Positions 16,734 through 24,559 of a stretch of 45,381 nucleotides of DNA are shown here, in pieces (the stretch's first letter is position 1; every line of letters starts with the position of its first letter). The stretch lies in assembly GCA_964612995.1 (NCBI GenBank), contig CAZTGE010000015.1, positions 1 to 45,381 on the forward strand. The letters run 5' to 3'. The stretch comes from SLQH01 sp964612995. GTDB taxonomy: Bacteria > Planctomycetota > UBA11346. Below the pieces are notes generated by a model that saw only the letters and a program-made list of their open reading frames with translations, did no database searches and was not told where the DNA came from. A program made the translations under genes and the position numbers.

Positions 16734-17633
16734 ATGTCACTATGGCGTACGAGAATTATCGCCAAACGAATGCTGAGTCGTCTGCCTATCGGTTATCGGC
16801 TTTGGGCAAATACTAGATTTATATTCCGTCATGGCAAGGCTGATACATGGCAGTATATCTTGCCAGTTGTCGAGAAGCATGTTAAGTACTTCCGTGACCA
16901 TTCTCAGAGTAATGCGCCTTGGACAGCGCTAGAACTTGGTCCTGGGGATGGTATTCTTTCAGGTTTTTTCGCTCAATCCATGGGGGCTATTAGAGTCACT
17001 CTTGTCGATGCTGGTGATTTTGCCAATCGGAATGTTGATGCGTATCATAGTCAGCTGGACGGGGCAAGGCAGGCGTGGCCGGATCTAGCACTACCCGATA
17101 TTTCTGGATGTTCAACCCTTGATGATCTTCTGAGCATTGCCGGTTCGACCTATTTAACCAACGGGCTAGAGAGCCTGAAGTCCCTCCCTAGTGATAGTAT
17201 TGATTTCATCTGGTCGCAGGCCGTATTAGAGCATATTCGTCGTCAAGAATTTAATGAGACCATGGGTGAACTACGTCGCATCCTGAAACCAGAAGGCATA
17301 ATGTCCCATACGGTCGATTTTAAGGACCACCTTGGGGGAGCGCTCAATAATCTCAGGATTTCGTCCTCTAAATGGGAAAGACCTAGCTATGCATTGCGAA
17401 GTGGTTTCTATACAAATCGTCTGCGTCATTCGGAAATGGTCAGCATGATTGCAAGTCACGATTTCACAATGGAATTTCCTTATGTGCGCAAATGGGGTTC
17501 ATCACCGATTAAGCGAAAACAGTTGGCACCTGAGTTCTCCGATTTATCAGATGACGACTTATGTATTTCTGGTATTCATATTGTGGCAAAGCCCAAATCA
17601 TCTTGTCAGGTTAATTTGCAGCGCGGTAGCTAG
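16734..17633 (+). CDS. SAM-dependent methyltransferase
   Basis: The 299-residue protein has a class I methyltransferase core: motif I ALELGPGDGILS at about residues 64-75, VTLVDAGDF after it, then SLPSDSIDFIWSQAVLEHI and LRRILKPEG. Around that core are an N-terminal helical region and a C-terminal part rich in aromatic and basic residues. Enzymes of this type modify sugars, glycan chain ends or lipids; the substrate here is not apparent. It is the last gene of the AT-rich plus-strand run, and 138 bases separate it from the next gene, the largest clean gap since the MITE. Confidence 0.78.
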   Translation: MSLWRTRIIAKRMLSRLPIGYRLWANTRFIFRHGKADTWQYILPVVEKHVKYFRDHSQSNAPWTALELGPGDGILSGFFAQSMGAIRVTLVDAGDFANRNVDAYHSQLDGARQAWPDLALPDISGCSTLDDLLSIAGSTYLTNGLESLKSLPSDSIDFIWSQAVLEHIRRQEFNETMGELRRILKPEGIMSHTVDFKDHLGGALNNLRISSSKWERPSYALRSGFYTNRLRHSEMVSMIASHDFTMEFPYVRKWGSSPIKRKQLAPEFSDLSDDDLCISGIHIVAKPKSSCQVNLQRGS

Positions 17634-17714
17634 GCTTCCTTCCTACGGCATTTATCGTTCCAGGGGTGATTGCGATACACTTCTTTTGCTTCTGCCATAC
17701 TTCCATCGTATTAA

Positions 17715-18597
17715 TGTTCTTTTCCGGTAGGATGCCTCCACAAAACAACTTTTGTCGCCGTAGAAGTATTAATGATGCTTTTTTTCGTTATCAACGACCT
17801 CCCGTTCCTCCTCAGTCACCGTCTCCCGGTATTACTCGCTTTGCGTGATATGGGATTGCAGGTTGCAGTGGTGGCGCCAGCGCATGGGCAATCTGAGGCG
17901 CAGTTGCGAGAGGCGGGCATTGCTTTTATTTCTTGGGAAATTGATCGCAGTAGTTTATCGCTGCGTGGGGAGTTGCGTTCTGTTGCCCAGTTGTGGCGTA
18001 TTTATCGGCGCTATCGCCCGGCGCTGGTGCACCATGTGACGCCAAAGCCGGTAATTTATGGCGGTATAGCCGCTCGTTTGGCCGGGGTGCCAAGGCGCGT
18101 GAATGCCATCAGTGGTCTGGGCATGGTGTTTAGCGCCCTTGGTAATGAGGGTTCCTTTAGGCAACGGCTTACCGTGGTGGCTCATGGTCTCGCGCATCGG
18201 GGAACCGGCACGAGGGTGATTTTTCAAAATCCCGACGATCGCCGGGCCTTGGTTGATCGGGGCTGCGTACCCTTGCAGCGCTGTCGTATGATCCCCGGCA
18301 GCGGGGTTGATCCGCAGCGCTGGGCCCCGGCTGTCGCCTTGGAGCGGCAGTCACGGGTGACGGTGGCCTGTCGTATGCTGTATGATAAGGGCGTTGCCGA
18401 TACTGTGTCGGCTGCGGATCACCTGCGCCGTCTTGGCATACCTCTCGATTTACAGTTAGCCGGTGGCTGTGATCCCGCGAGCCCTCGGGCTATCTCAGAG
18501 CAGACTTTGCGTGGATGGCACGATGCGGGTCAGGCGCAGTGGCTGGGCAGGGTCGAGGATATGGTGGGCCAATGGCGGGCTTCACGCATTGCCTGTA
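17715..18597 (+). repeat. Direct repeat of about 883 bp, copy A
   Basis: This block, from about 57 bases upstream of the GT4 start to two thirds of the way through it, recurs at 20055-20938. The two are nearly the same at both ends, but differ at clustered positions in the middle (about 18080-18330). Copy A is the one with an intact reading frame. Confidence 0.9.
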
Positions 18598-18920
18598 TGC
18601 CGTCCTATTATGGAGAAGGCATCCCCAAGGCCCTGATCGAAGCGGCGTCCTGTGGCCTGCCCATTGTCACCTGCGATGTGCCAGGGTGCCGTGAAATTGT
18701 GCGACATGGGGATAATGGCTTATTGGTGCCCCCGCGTGATCCTGATGCCTTGGCGGCGGCGCTGCGGACCCTGCTGGTCGATTACGATCTATGTGTGCGA
18801 ATGGGTCAGCGCGGCCGTGAGCGGGTGATCGCCGAGTTTTCCTTGGATCGCGTGGTGCAGATGCACATGGATATTTACCGGGAACTTTTGGGCCCCTTGT
18901 GGCCTGAGGCGGCCCGTTGA
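17772..18920 (+). CDS. Glycosyltransferase family 4, intact copy
   Basis: The 382-residue GT-B enzyme starts MMLFFVINDLPFLLSHRLPV, a form typical of GT4 enzymes encoded beside epimerase, dehydratase and PglC/WbaP-like genes for N-acetylated deoxy sugars. The acceptor-side domain includes PKPVIYGGIAAR and NAISGLGMVFS; the C-terminal domain has CRMLYDKGVADTV, ASRIACMPSYYGEGIPKALI and EAASCGLPIVTCDVPGCREI (EX7E). The stop TGA overlaps a TTG start of the next gene. A second, broken copy of its first 275 codons exists at 20112-20938. This is presumably the copy in use. Confidence 0.9.
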   Translation: MMLFFVINDLPFLLSHRLPVLLALRDMGLQVAVVAPAHGQSEAQLREAGIAFISWEIDRSSLSLRGELRSVAQLWRIYRRYRPALVHHVTPKPVIYGGIAARLAGVPRRVNAISGLGMVFSALGNEGSFRQRLTVVAHGLAHRGTGTRVIFQNPDDRRALVDRGCVPLQRCRMIPGSGVDPQRWAPAVALERQSRVTVACRMLYDKGVADTVSAADHLRRLGIPLDLQLAGGCDPASPRAISEQTLRGWHDAGQAQWLGRVEDMVGQWRASRIACMPSYYGEGIPKALIEAASCGLPIVTCDVPGCREIVRHGDNGLLVPPRDPDALAAALRTLLVDYDLCVRMGQRGRERVIAEFSLDRVVQMHMDIYRELLGPLWPEAAR

Positions 18921-19474
18921 TCGCCCTCACCGGCCCCACCGGCTTCCTCGGCCAAGCCCTGCTGGCTCACTGGCGTTGCTCCCATCCGGCGCAACGCCAG
19001 TTGCCATTGCTGCGGCGTTCGGATGCCCGTTTCCCCGATGGTAGGGTGATCGGAGAACTGGATGGGTCTTCCGTTGATCCCAGCCTGTTGGAAGGCTGTG
19101 AGGTGCTTATCCACGCCGCCGCTCGTGCTCATCGCATGGAGGATGATCCCCTCGATGTGGCGCCGTATCGACAGGTGAATGTTCTCGGCAGCGTGGCTTT
19201 GGTGCAGGCCGCCATCAGGGCCGGGCTGCGGCGGGTGGTGTTTGTGTCGTCGATCAAGGTCTGTGGCGAAGGGACTGCGCCGGGTGTGGTGTTGCGTCCT
19301 GATGGGACCTGTGCTGCGGTGGATGCCTATGGCATCTCCAAACACGAAGCCGCGGAAGCAAAAGAATGGTCAGGCTTGTCGTTGGCACTATGCGACGACG
19401 GTGGGTTGGCGAATGGCCTTCGTAAACCGGTTACTCACGCAGTTTCTTGGCAACAAAGGGAATTGGTCGAGTAA
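18917..19474 (+). pseudogene. NAD-dependent sugar epimerase/reductase, truncated 5' copy
   Basis: The frame starts at TTG 18917, overlapping the GT4 stop, and encodes about 146 residues of an extended SDR protein: IALTGPTGFLGQALLAHW (dinucleotide site), HAAARAHRMEDDP, FVSSIKVCGE and AYGISKHEAAEA with the YxxxK pair. Similarity to the full-length paralogue at 21054-22121 stops near 19355; the last 40 residues to the stop at 19474 are unrelated, apparently from an insertion-sequence end. About 60 percent of the protein, including the substrate-binding half, is missing. The two paralogues differ at roughly half of their residues, so this is not a recent duplicate of the other. Confidence 0.8.
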
Positions 19475-19494
19475 CTACTCAGGCCTCGCCACCC

Positions 19495-19819
19495 CTATGC
19501 GGCGACCGGAGCATTCGTGCGGCGCTGGCCGGTTGCCGCCTCTGGCAGCCATGGCCGTCCGGCAAGGGCGTCGCTGATGGCATGGAACGGGTGGATACCG
19601 TTTTTTTGCCGTGGTCGAGAGGTAGGACCTGACGGCGCAGAACTCCTGGGCCCCGGTCTCTGTGCGGAAACCGCCGATGATCTTGAGGAGGGTTTTCGCC
19701 GGGCGGATATCCCGCTCAGCCTGGTTGTTGGACCAGGGCACCTCGGGGTCATGGAGATAGCGGAGCGTGGCCGTTTGGTGATGATGCAGGCGATCGAGCA
19801 GTGCGAGTGTTTTGCCGCG
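19495..19819 (-). pseudogene. IS66-family transposase, C-terminal fragment
   Basis: On the minus strand the sequence reads, after 44 bases shared with the fragment at 24516, a stretch matching the C-terminal part of IS66 transposases: VPWSNNQAERDI (with the catalytic glutamate of the DDE triad), then KIIGGFRTETGAQEFCAVRS and YLSTT. It then shifts frame into KNGIHPFHAISDALAGRPWL. The rest of the transposase is not here; the matching upstream part begins again at 24516. The region from here down to about 19355 probably holds the outer end of the element; a possible terminus GTAAACCGG lies near 19424. Confidence 0.85.
19776..19819. repeat. 44-bp direct repeat at IS66 breakpoint, left copy
   Basis: These 44 bases are the same as 24516-24559 and in the same orientation. 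They lie within the IS66 transposase coding sequence (minus-strand residues GKTLALLDRLHHH) and mark where the two transposase pieces overlap. Confidence 0.92.
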
Positions 19820-19825
19820 TACAGG

Positions 19826-20069
19826 GGTTCACCTGAGAAGGCATGGAAGCGGCTTTTCGATTGGACGCCACGATGCCGGCTCAAACCGTTTGTCGAGGCT
19901 TGAAGAACAGCCATAAACCATCTTTGGGGCATGCTCAACGCAATCGAACACAACATTACAAATGCTGCTGTTGAAGGGAAAAACGCAGCGACACAGAGAA
20001 TTAAGGCCAGGACATGCGGCTTCAAAATAAAGATCGGTTTAAGATGTCGATTTTGTTCCTTTTCCGGTA
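19826..20069 (+). pseudogene. ISL3-family transposase, C-terminal fragment
   Basis: The plus-strand frame reads SPEKAWKRLFDWTPRCRLKP, then a TGA at 19901-19903, then in the same frame RTAINHLWGMLNAIEHNITN and AAVEGKNAATQRIKARTCGF. A frameshift follows before NKDRFKMSILF. This is the conserved C-terminal region of ISL3 (DDE_Tnp_ISL3) transposases. The in-frame stop and the frameshift show decay. The left edge abuts the IS66 fragment and the right edge runs into copy B of the GT4 repeat. The MITE at 10518 has ends reminiscent of this family. Confidence 0.8.
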
Positions 20070-20938
20070 TGATGCCCCCACAAAACAACTTTTGTCGCCG
20101 CAGAAGTATTAATGATGCTTTTTTTCGTTATCAACGACCTCCCCTTCCTCCTCAGTCACCGTCTCCCGGTATTACTCGCTTTGCGTGATATGGGATTGCA
20201 GGTTGCAGTGGTGGCGCCAGCGCATGGGCAATCTGAGGCGCAGTTGCGAGAGGCGGGCATTGCCTTTATTTCTTGGGAAATTGATCGCAGTAGTTTATCG
20301 CTGCGTGGAGAGTTGCGTTCTGTTACCCAGTTGTGGCGTATTTATCGGCGCTATCGCCCGGCGCTGGTGCAACCATGTGACGCCAAAGCCGGTAATTTAT
20401 GGCGGTATAGCCGCTCGTTTGGCCAGGGTGCCAAGGCGTGTGAATGCCACCAGTGGTCTGGGCATGGTGTTTAGCGCCCTTAGTAATGACAGTTCCCTTA
20501 AACAACGGCTTACCATGGCAGCTTGTAGTCTCGCTCATCGAGGAGCTGCCACGATGGTGATTTTCCAAAATCCCGACGATCGACGGGCCTTGGTTGATCG
20601 GGGCTGTGTGCCCTTGCAGCGCTGTCGTATGATTCCCGGCAGCGGGGTTGATCCGCAGCGCTGGGCCCCGGCTGTCGCCTTGGAGCGGCAGTCACGGGTG
20701 ACGGTGGCCTGTCGTATGCTGTATGATAAGGGCGTTGCCGATACTGTGTCGGCTGCGGATCACCTGCGCCGTCTTGGCATACCTCTCGATTTACAGTTAG
20801 CCGGTGGCTGTGATCCCGCGAGCCCTCGGGCTATCTCAGAGCAGACTTTGCGTGGATGGCACGATGCGGGTCAGGCGCAGTGGCTGGGCAGGATTTAGGA
20901 TATGGTGGGCCAATGGCGGGCTTCACGCATTGCCTGTT
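20055..20938 (+). repeat. Direct repeat of about 884 bp, copy B
   Basis: This is the second copy of 17715-18597, 2340 bp downstream. It differs by one inserted A near 20371, by a changed block giving a stop near 20896, and by many substitutions concentrated between about 20420 and 20670. The long flanking stretches are almost unchanged. Confidence 0.9.
20112..20938 (+). pseudogene. Glycosyltransferase family 4, broken second copy
   Basis: This copy of the 17772 gene begins with the same start and first 85 or so codons, then loses frame at an extra A (about 20371) and continues one frame over. It meets a TAG at 20896-20898 where the intact copy encodes GRVEDMV, and similarity ends at about 20938, before the EX7E catalytic segment. 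No functional product is expected. Its upstream flank is the same short sequence as in copy A, joined here to ISL3 transposase debris. Confidence 0.88.
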
Positions 20939-21053
20939 GGCGCACCGTCTGGCGGCAAAATGTCTTCATTCAGCGCGCCTTGCGCATAAACGGCATATGT
21001 CCGCACCCACTTTTTCCCGTCATAAAGGGGCTGGATAAGGGACGCCAATTCCT

Positions 21054-22121
21054 ATGGCCTCTACCTGCGGGGTTCACCCGTTGAGTCACCCGTTGAGTCA
21101 AAACGATCGACATATATTAGCTCTCACTGGTCCGACCGGATTTATGGGCCAAGCCTTAGTGGCCTATTATCACACGCAGTGCCCTAACTGCGCCCTTCGC
21201 CCCTTGTTGCGCCGGACAAGCACTGCTCTGCCCGATGGCGTGGAGCTGGGGGACTTAGATGGCAGTGTCATCGATCCGGCGGCCTTGGCCGGTTGTCAGG
21301 CGGTGATCCACACCGCGGCCCGGGCTCACCGTATGGGCGAATCTGGCCCCAAAGCACTTGCCGCCTATCGGCAAGTGAATGTGCAAGGGTCGCGGGCACT
21401 GATGACCGCAGCCATTGCTGCTGGATTAAAACGATTTGTCTACATCTCATCCATCAAGGCCAGTGGCGAATCAAGTGTTATGGGCAAGTCCTGTGATCCA
21501 GGCCACCAGCCAGCCCCTAGTGATCCCTACGGCATCTCCAAAGGCGAAGCTGAACAGGCATTGATTGAGCTGGCCGCTGGCGCCGGCATTGAGTTGGCCA
21601 TCATCCGTCCCACCCTCATCCACGGCCCCGGGGCGAAGGGCAACCTTCACCGCCTCCTCACCGCCATCGCTGCCGGCAAGCCCCTCCCCCTCGGCGCTGT
21701 CCGCCACAACCGCCGCAGCCTCCTCGGCCTCCTCAACGCAGCCTCGGCCATCGTCCATGCCGCCACCGCCCCCTGGCCCGGCGCCGGTTTGCATGCCGGC
21801 ACCCGCGCGGCCGGCGCGGACGGCCTCTGGCGCATCGACCACCTCGCCGATGATGGAACGATCAGCACCCGTCGCCTGGTCGAGTTGTTGGCCGAGGGCA
21901 TGGGGGTGCGCCCACGCCTGTTATCGGTCCCGCGCTGGGCGGCCATGGCCGCCGCCACTCCGCTGGGCAAATCCGGCGCCGTTCGCCGATTGTACGGCAA
22001 TCTGATAGTCGACGACAGTGCCTTCCGCCAAGACTGGGGATGGAAACCGCAAATCAGCCTGGAAGCAGGCCTACAAGACATGGCCGTGGCCTGGCGCAAC
22101 CGCGGTGGATGGCCAGGATGA
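21054..22121 (+). CDS. NAD-dependent epimerase/dehydratase (WbpV-like 4-reductase/4-epimerase)
   Basis: The full-length extended SDR protein has ILALTGPTGFMGQALVAYY, VIHTAARAHRM, FVYISSIKASGE, PYGISKGEAEQA (YxxxK) and IIRPTLIHGPGAKGN. It resembles the WbpV/WbjF group, which acts on UDP-4-keto-6-deoxy-HexNAc to give UDP-QuiNAc or UDP-FucNAc; the next gene is the matching 4,6-dehydratase. Alternatively it is a UDP-HexNAc 4-epimerase. The start is uncertain: ATG 21054 gives 355 residues with about 20 unusual N-terminal residues, caused by a 12-bp tandem duplication (TCACCCGTTGAG), and an in-frame TTG lies closer to the family start. It is the only complete epimerase of the two in this region. 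Confidence 0.82.
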   Translation: MASTCGVHPLSHPLSQNDRHILALTGPTGFMGQALVAYYHTQCPNCALRPLLRRTSTALPDGVELGDLDGSVIDPAALAGCQAVIHTAARAHRMGESGPKALAAYRQVNVQGSRALMTAAIAAGLKRFVYISSIKASGESSVMGKSCDPGHQPAPSDPYGISKGEAEQALIELAAGAGIELAIIRPTLIHGPGAKGNLHRLLTAIAAGKPLPLGAVRHNRRSLLGLLNAASAIVHAATAPWPGAGLHAGTRAAGADGLWRIDHLADDGTISTRRLVELLAEGMGVRPRLLSVPRWAAMAAATPLGKSGAVRRLYGNLIVDDSAFRQDWGWKPQISLEAGLQDMAVAWRNRGGWPG

Positions 22122-22190
22122 GACGAGGCGGTGCCTGCGCCGTTCCAGCAGGCGCGGCCATCTGAGGCGCCGGTTTTTGAAGGAGCCACT

Positions 22191-23405
22191 ATGATTGATC
22201 ATTCAGGACATGCGGATCTAGACATGCTTGGCATGGTTGGCCGCCATCAACCGCTACTGACCAGAGACTGCGACCGCTTTGGCGACGAGCTGAAAGCCGG
22301 CGTGTCGAACCATCGATTTCTCGTTATCGGAGCCGGGGGCTCAATCGGACAGGCGGTCACCAAAGAGATCTTCAAGCGAAACCCGCGCGTTCTTCATGCC
22401 GTTGACATCAGCGAAAACGGGCTGGTCGAACTGGTTCGTGATCTACGCAGCTCTCTGGGCTACATTGACGGGGACTTCAAGACCTTCGCGCTGGACTGCG
22501 GGAGTGACATCTTTCGCTCCTTCACCAATGCCAACGGGCCCTACGACTACGTATTGAACCTTTCAGCCCTTAAACATGTGCGCGCTGAACGTGACCCATA
22601 CACCCTGATGCGCCTGATTGAGGTCAACATCCTCAACACCCTTCACACGATCGACATCGCCAAACGCACCCACGCAAAGAAGTATTTTTGCGTATCGACT
22701 GACAAAGCGGCCAATCCCGTGAATATGATGGGCGCATCAAAGCGGATCATGGAGCTGTTCCTCAGCCAGCGAAGCACAGACATTTCCATTTCCACCGCTC
22801 GATTCGCCAATGTCGCTTTCAGTAACGGCAGCCTGCTTGATGGCTTTCGATACCGCATTATGAAAAGGCAGCCCATTTCTGCACCGTGTGATGTCAGAAG
22901 ATATTTTGTAACCAGTGAAGAAGCCGGCCTGCTCTGCTTGTTTTCTGCTCTGCTAGCCGACAACCAGGAGATATTGTTCCCCAAGCAAGGGGACAACATC
23001 CACCTTGAACATTTTCACGTTATTGCCGAGCGCTACCTCCACTCACTCGGGTTCGCGGCGCTACACTGCACAAGCGAAGATGAGGCACGTGGCCGTATGG
23101 CCGAAGCCTCATCCAACGGCCAATGGCCGGTGTACTTTTTTAAAAGCGACACCAGTGGCGAGAAGATGTTCGAAGAGTTCTACACAGATACTGAACAGGT
23201 TGAATGGGATCGGTTCCACGATCTCGGCGTTGTACGGCTTCCGCACACCCAGGACGAAAAGAACCTTAGCGAGTTTCTACACCGCGTTGACGATATCCGA
23301 AAATCTGGGAAGTGGCGCAAAACCGACCTGCTTGATGCCTTCACCGCCATTATTCCGGACTTTGCGCACGCAGAAACAAACAAGAATCTGGACGGAAAGA
23401 TGTGA
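22191..23405 (+). CDS. UDP-N-acetylhexosamine 4,6-dehydratase (short WbpM/CapD-like)
   Basis: The 404-residue protein has the dinucleotide site FLVIGAGGSIGQAVTKEIFK at about residue 43, then VLNLSALKHVRAERDP and CVSTDKAANPVNMMGASKR. Here the usual SDR tyrosine is replaced by methionine, as is known for WbpM/PglF-type dehydratases. It lacks the N-terminal membrane domain of full-length WbpM. It converts UDP-GlcNAc to a UDP-4-keto-6-deoxy-HexNAc for the upstream reductase. ATG 22191 is preceded by AAGGAG at good spacing, so I prefer it to 22131. Its stop overlaps the start of the next gene (TGATG). Confidence 0.87.
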   Translation: MIDHSGHADLDMLGMVGRHQPLLTRDCDRFGDELKAGVSNHRFLVIGAGGSIGQAVTKEIFKRNPRVLHAVDISENGLVELVRDLRSSLGYIDGDFKTFALDCGSDIFRSFTNANGPYDYVLNLSALKHVRAERDPYTLMRLIEVNILNTLHTIDIAKRTHAKKYFCVSTDKAANPVNMMGASKRIMELFLSQRSTDISISTARFANVAFSNGSLLDGFRYRIMKRQPISAPCDVRRYFVTSEEAGLLCLFSALLADNQEILFPKQGDNIHLEHFHVIAERYLHSLGFAALHCTSEDEARGRMAEASSNGQWPVYFFKSDTSGEKMFEEFYTDTEQVEWDRFHDLGVVRLPHTQDEKNLSEFLHRVDDIRKSGKWRKTDLLDAFTAIIPDFAHAETNKNLDGKM

Positions 23406-24079
23406 TGATTTCTCGCCTGCTAGACATTCTCCTGGCCGCATTCGCGCTTCTGGTTCTTTCGCCGCTTCTTCTGCCGGTTATGGTTGTCCTGAAACTTACC
23501 GGCGAACATTACATTTTCTATATCCAGCCCCGGGTCGGCCGGCACGGCCAACTGTTTGGCATGATGAAGTTTGCCACCATGCTCAAGGAAAGCCCCAACA
23601 TGGACGGCGGCTGTATCACCACGCGCGGCGATCCCCGCGTACTCCCCATCGGTCGATTCCTGCGTATGTCAAAAATCAATGAACTTCCCCAGATATTCAA
23701 CGTATTGGTCGGCCACATGGCAATAGTTGGCCCCCGCCCTTTGACCCCTGGGCAATTTGACTTCTACAACGAGGACCAGAGATCACAGATCGTTCAGGTG
23801 CGGCCAGGAATCACGGGCATCGGCAGCCTCATTTTCAGGGATGAGGAAGCCATGACATCAGCCCATAGCGAAAACCCAAAGACTTTTTATGCCGAAGCCA
23901 TTGCACCCTATAAGGGCGACCTCGAGGTGTGGTACGCAAATCACAAGAGTCTTATTCTCGACATGAAAATCGTGATTTTTACGGCCATTGCCATCATCAA
24001 GCCTAGCTTCAAAATATTATCCAGGTTTCACGACCTGCCAGAACCACCCGCCAGGCTCAAACCATTCCTTGATGACTAA
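23405..24079 (+). CDS. Initiating sugar-phosphate transferase (PglC/WbaP catalytic-domain type)
   Basis: The 224-residue monotopic phosphoglycosyl transferase moves a sugar-1-phosphate, probably QuiNAc- or FucNAc-1-P given its neighbours, onto undecaprenyl phosphate to start a repeat unit. An N-terminal re-entrant helix (ISRLLDILLAAFALLVLSPL) is followed by IQPRVGRHGQLFGMMKFATM and MSKINELPQIFNVLVGHMAI with VGPRPLT. The conserved aspartate/glutamate catalytic pair of the family is normally in DE; here the motif reads NELPQ, so the pair is N-E, a difference worth noting. It starts at ATG 23405, overlapping the dehydratase stop, or GTG 23402. It is the last gene before a strong terminator. Confidence 0.85.
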   Translation: MISRLLDILLAAFALLVLSPLLLPVMVVLKLTGEHYIFYIQPRVGRHGQLFGMMKFATMLKESPNMDGGCITTRGDPRVLPIGRFLRMSKINELPQIFNVLVGHMAIVGPRPLTPGQFDFYNEDQRSQIVQVRPGITGIGSLIFRDEEAMTSAHSENPKTFYAEAIAPYKGDLEVWYANHKSLILDMKIVIFTAIAIIKPSFKILSRFHDLPEPPARLKPFLDD

Positions 24080-24171
24080 CCATCAATTATAGCCGCCCGA
24101 TTGCTTGCCCCTGATTCCGACCCTGACGCTATCGCCAAACCCCGCGTCAGCTCGATCCCCCCAGCCCTCAC

Positions 24172-24200
24172 CGCGCCCCGCCATACCCTGGCGGGGCGCG
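24172..24200 (+). terminator. Strong stem-loop after the initiating transferase gene
   Basis: CGCGCCCCGCCA at 24172-24183 and TGGCGGGGCGCG at 24189-24200 form a perfect 12-bp stem with a TACCC loop, followed by TTCATTTCC. The tail is only moderately T-rich. Its position, about 90 bases after the last gene of the plus-strand run, fits a transcription terminator. Confidence 0.75.
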
Positions 24201-24280
24201 TTCATTTCCACCCCCTCGCCCATGATCCAGAACCAAATCGGCGCAGGGCCTCGGTCGCAACGCACTGTGCGCACCAACCC

Positions 24281-24325
24281 TTGGGTTGTGTACGGTGGCC
24301 CTCCGTGGTCATTCACACAACCCAA
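24281..24325. repeat. 11-bp inverted repeat TTGGGTTGTGT/ACACAACCCAA
   Basis: The arms at 24281-24291 and 24315-24325 are perfectly complementary around a 23-base loop. The arm shares TTGGGTTGTGT with the recurrent stem-loop motif at 757, 1676, 3905 and 4972, but is arranged differently here. It lies in the non-coding stretch between the terminator and the IS66 debris (24201-24515), where nothing else is clear apart from a doubtful minus-strand frame. Confidence 0.55.
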
Positions 24326-24333
24326 TTACACAA

Positions 24334-24516
24334 TTACTCCCCAGTACACTCCAGGGGATCGAAACGACATCCAACTGGGTTCATCGCCTGCAGCTTCTCC
24401 ACCAGGGTGTGATGAAACACCGTGTACTGCGGTGCCTCCCAAGGACGAAACGCGGTTCTTTCAGCAGGTGGAATTCTATTTAGCACATTGCTGTCTAACA
24501 CCAACTTCTCTATCAT
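24334..24516 (-). CDS. Small hypothetical frame (60 residues), possibly a PIN-like fragment
   Basis: The minus-strand frame starts MIEKLVLDSNVLNR, which resembles the first strand of PIN-domain proteins, but continues IPPAERTAFRPWEAPQYTVF and HHTLVEKLQAMNPVGCRFDP in a way that I do not recognise. Its start codon falls exactly at the IS66 junction (24514-24516). It is probably a remnant or chance frame; no function is assigned. Confidence 0.2.
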   Translation of the reverse strand: MIEKLVLDSNVLNRIPPAERTAFRPWEAPQYTVFHHTLVEKLQAMNPVGCRFDPLECTGE

Positions 24517-24559
24517 GGTGATGATGCAGGCGATCGAGCAGTGCGAGTGTTTTGCCGCG
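24516..24559. repeat. 44-bp direct repeat at IS66 breakpoint, right copy
   Basis: These bases are the same as 19776-19819. Leftward of 24516 the IS66 sequence stops; rightward it continues toward the transposase N-terminus. Confidence 0.92.

Noticed and set aside
19179..19903. Overlapping plus-strand open frames across the epimerase/IS66 junction
   Set aside because: They cross the truncated epimerase and the antisense of the IS66 transposase; only the ISL3-like part beyond 19826 shows family sequence.
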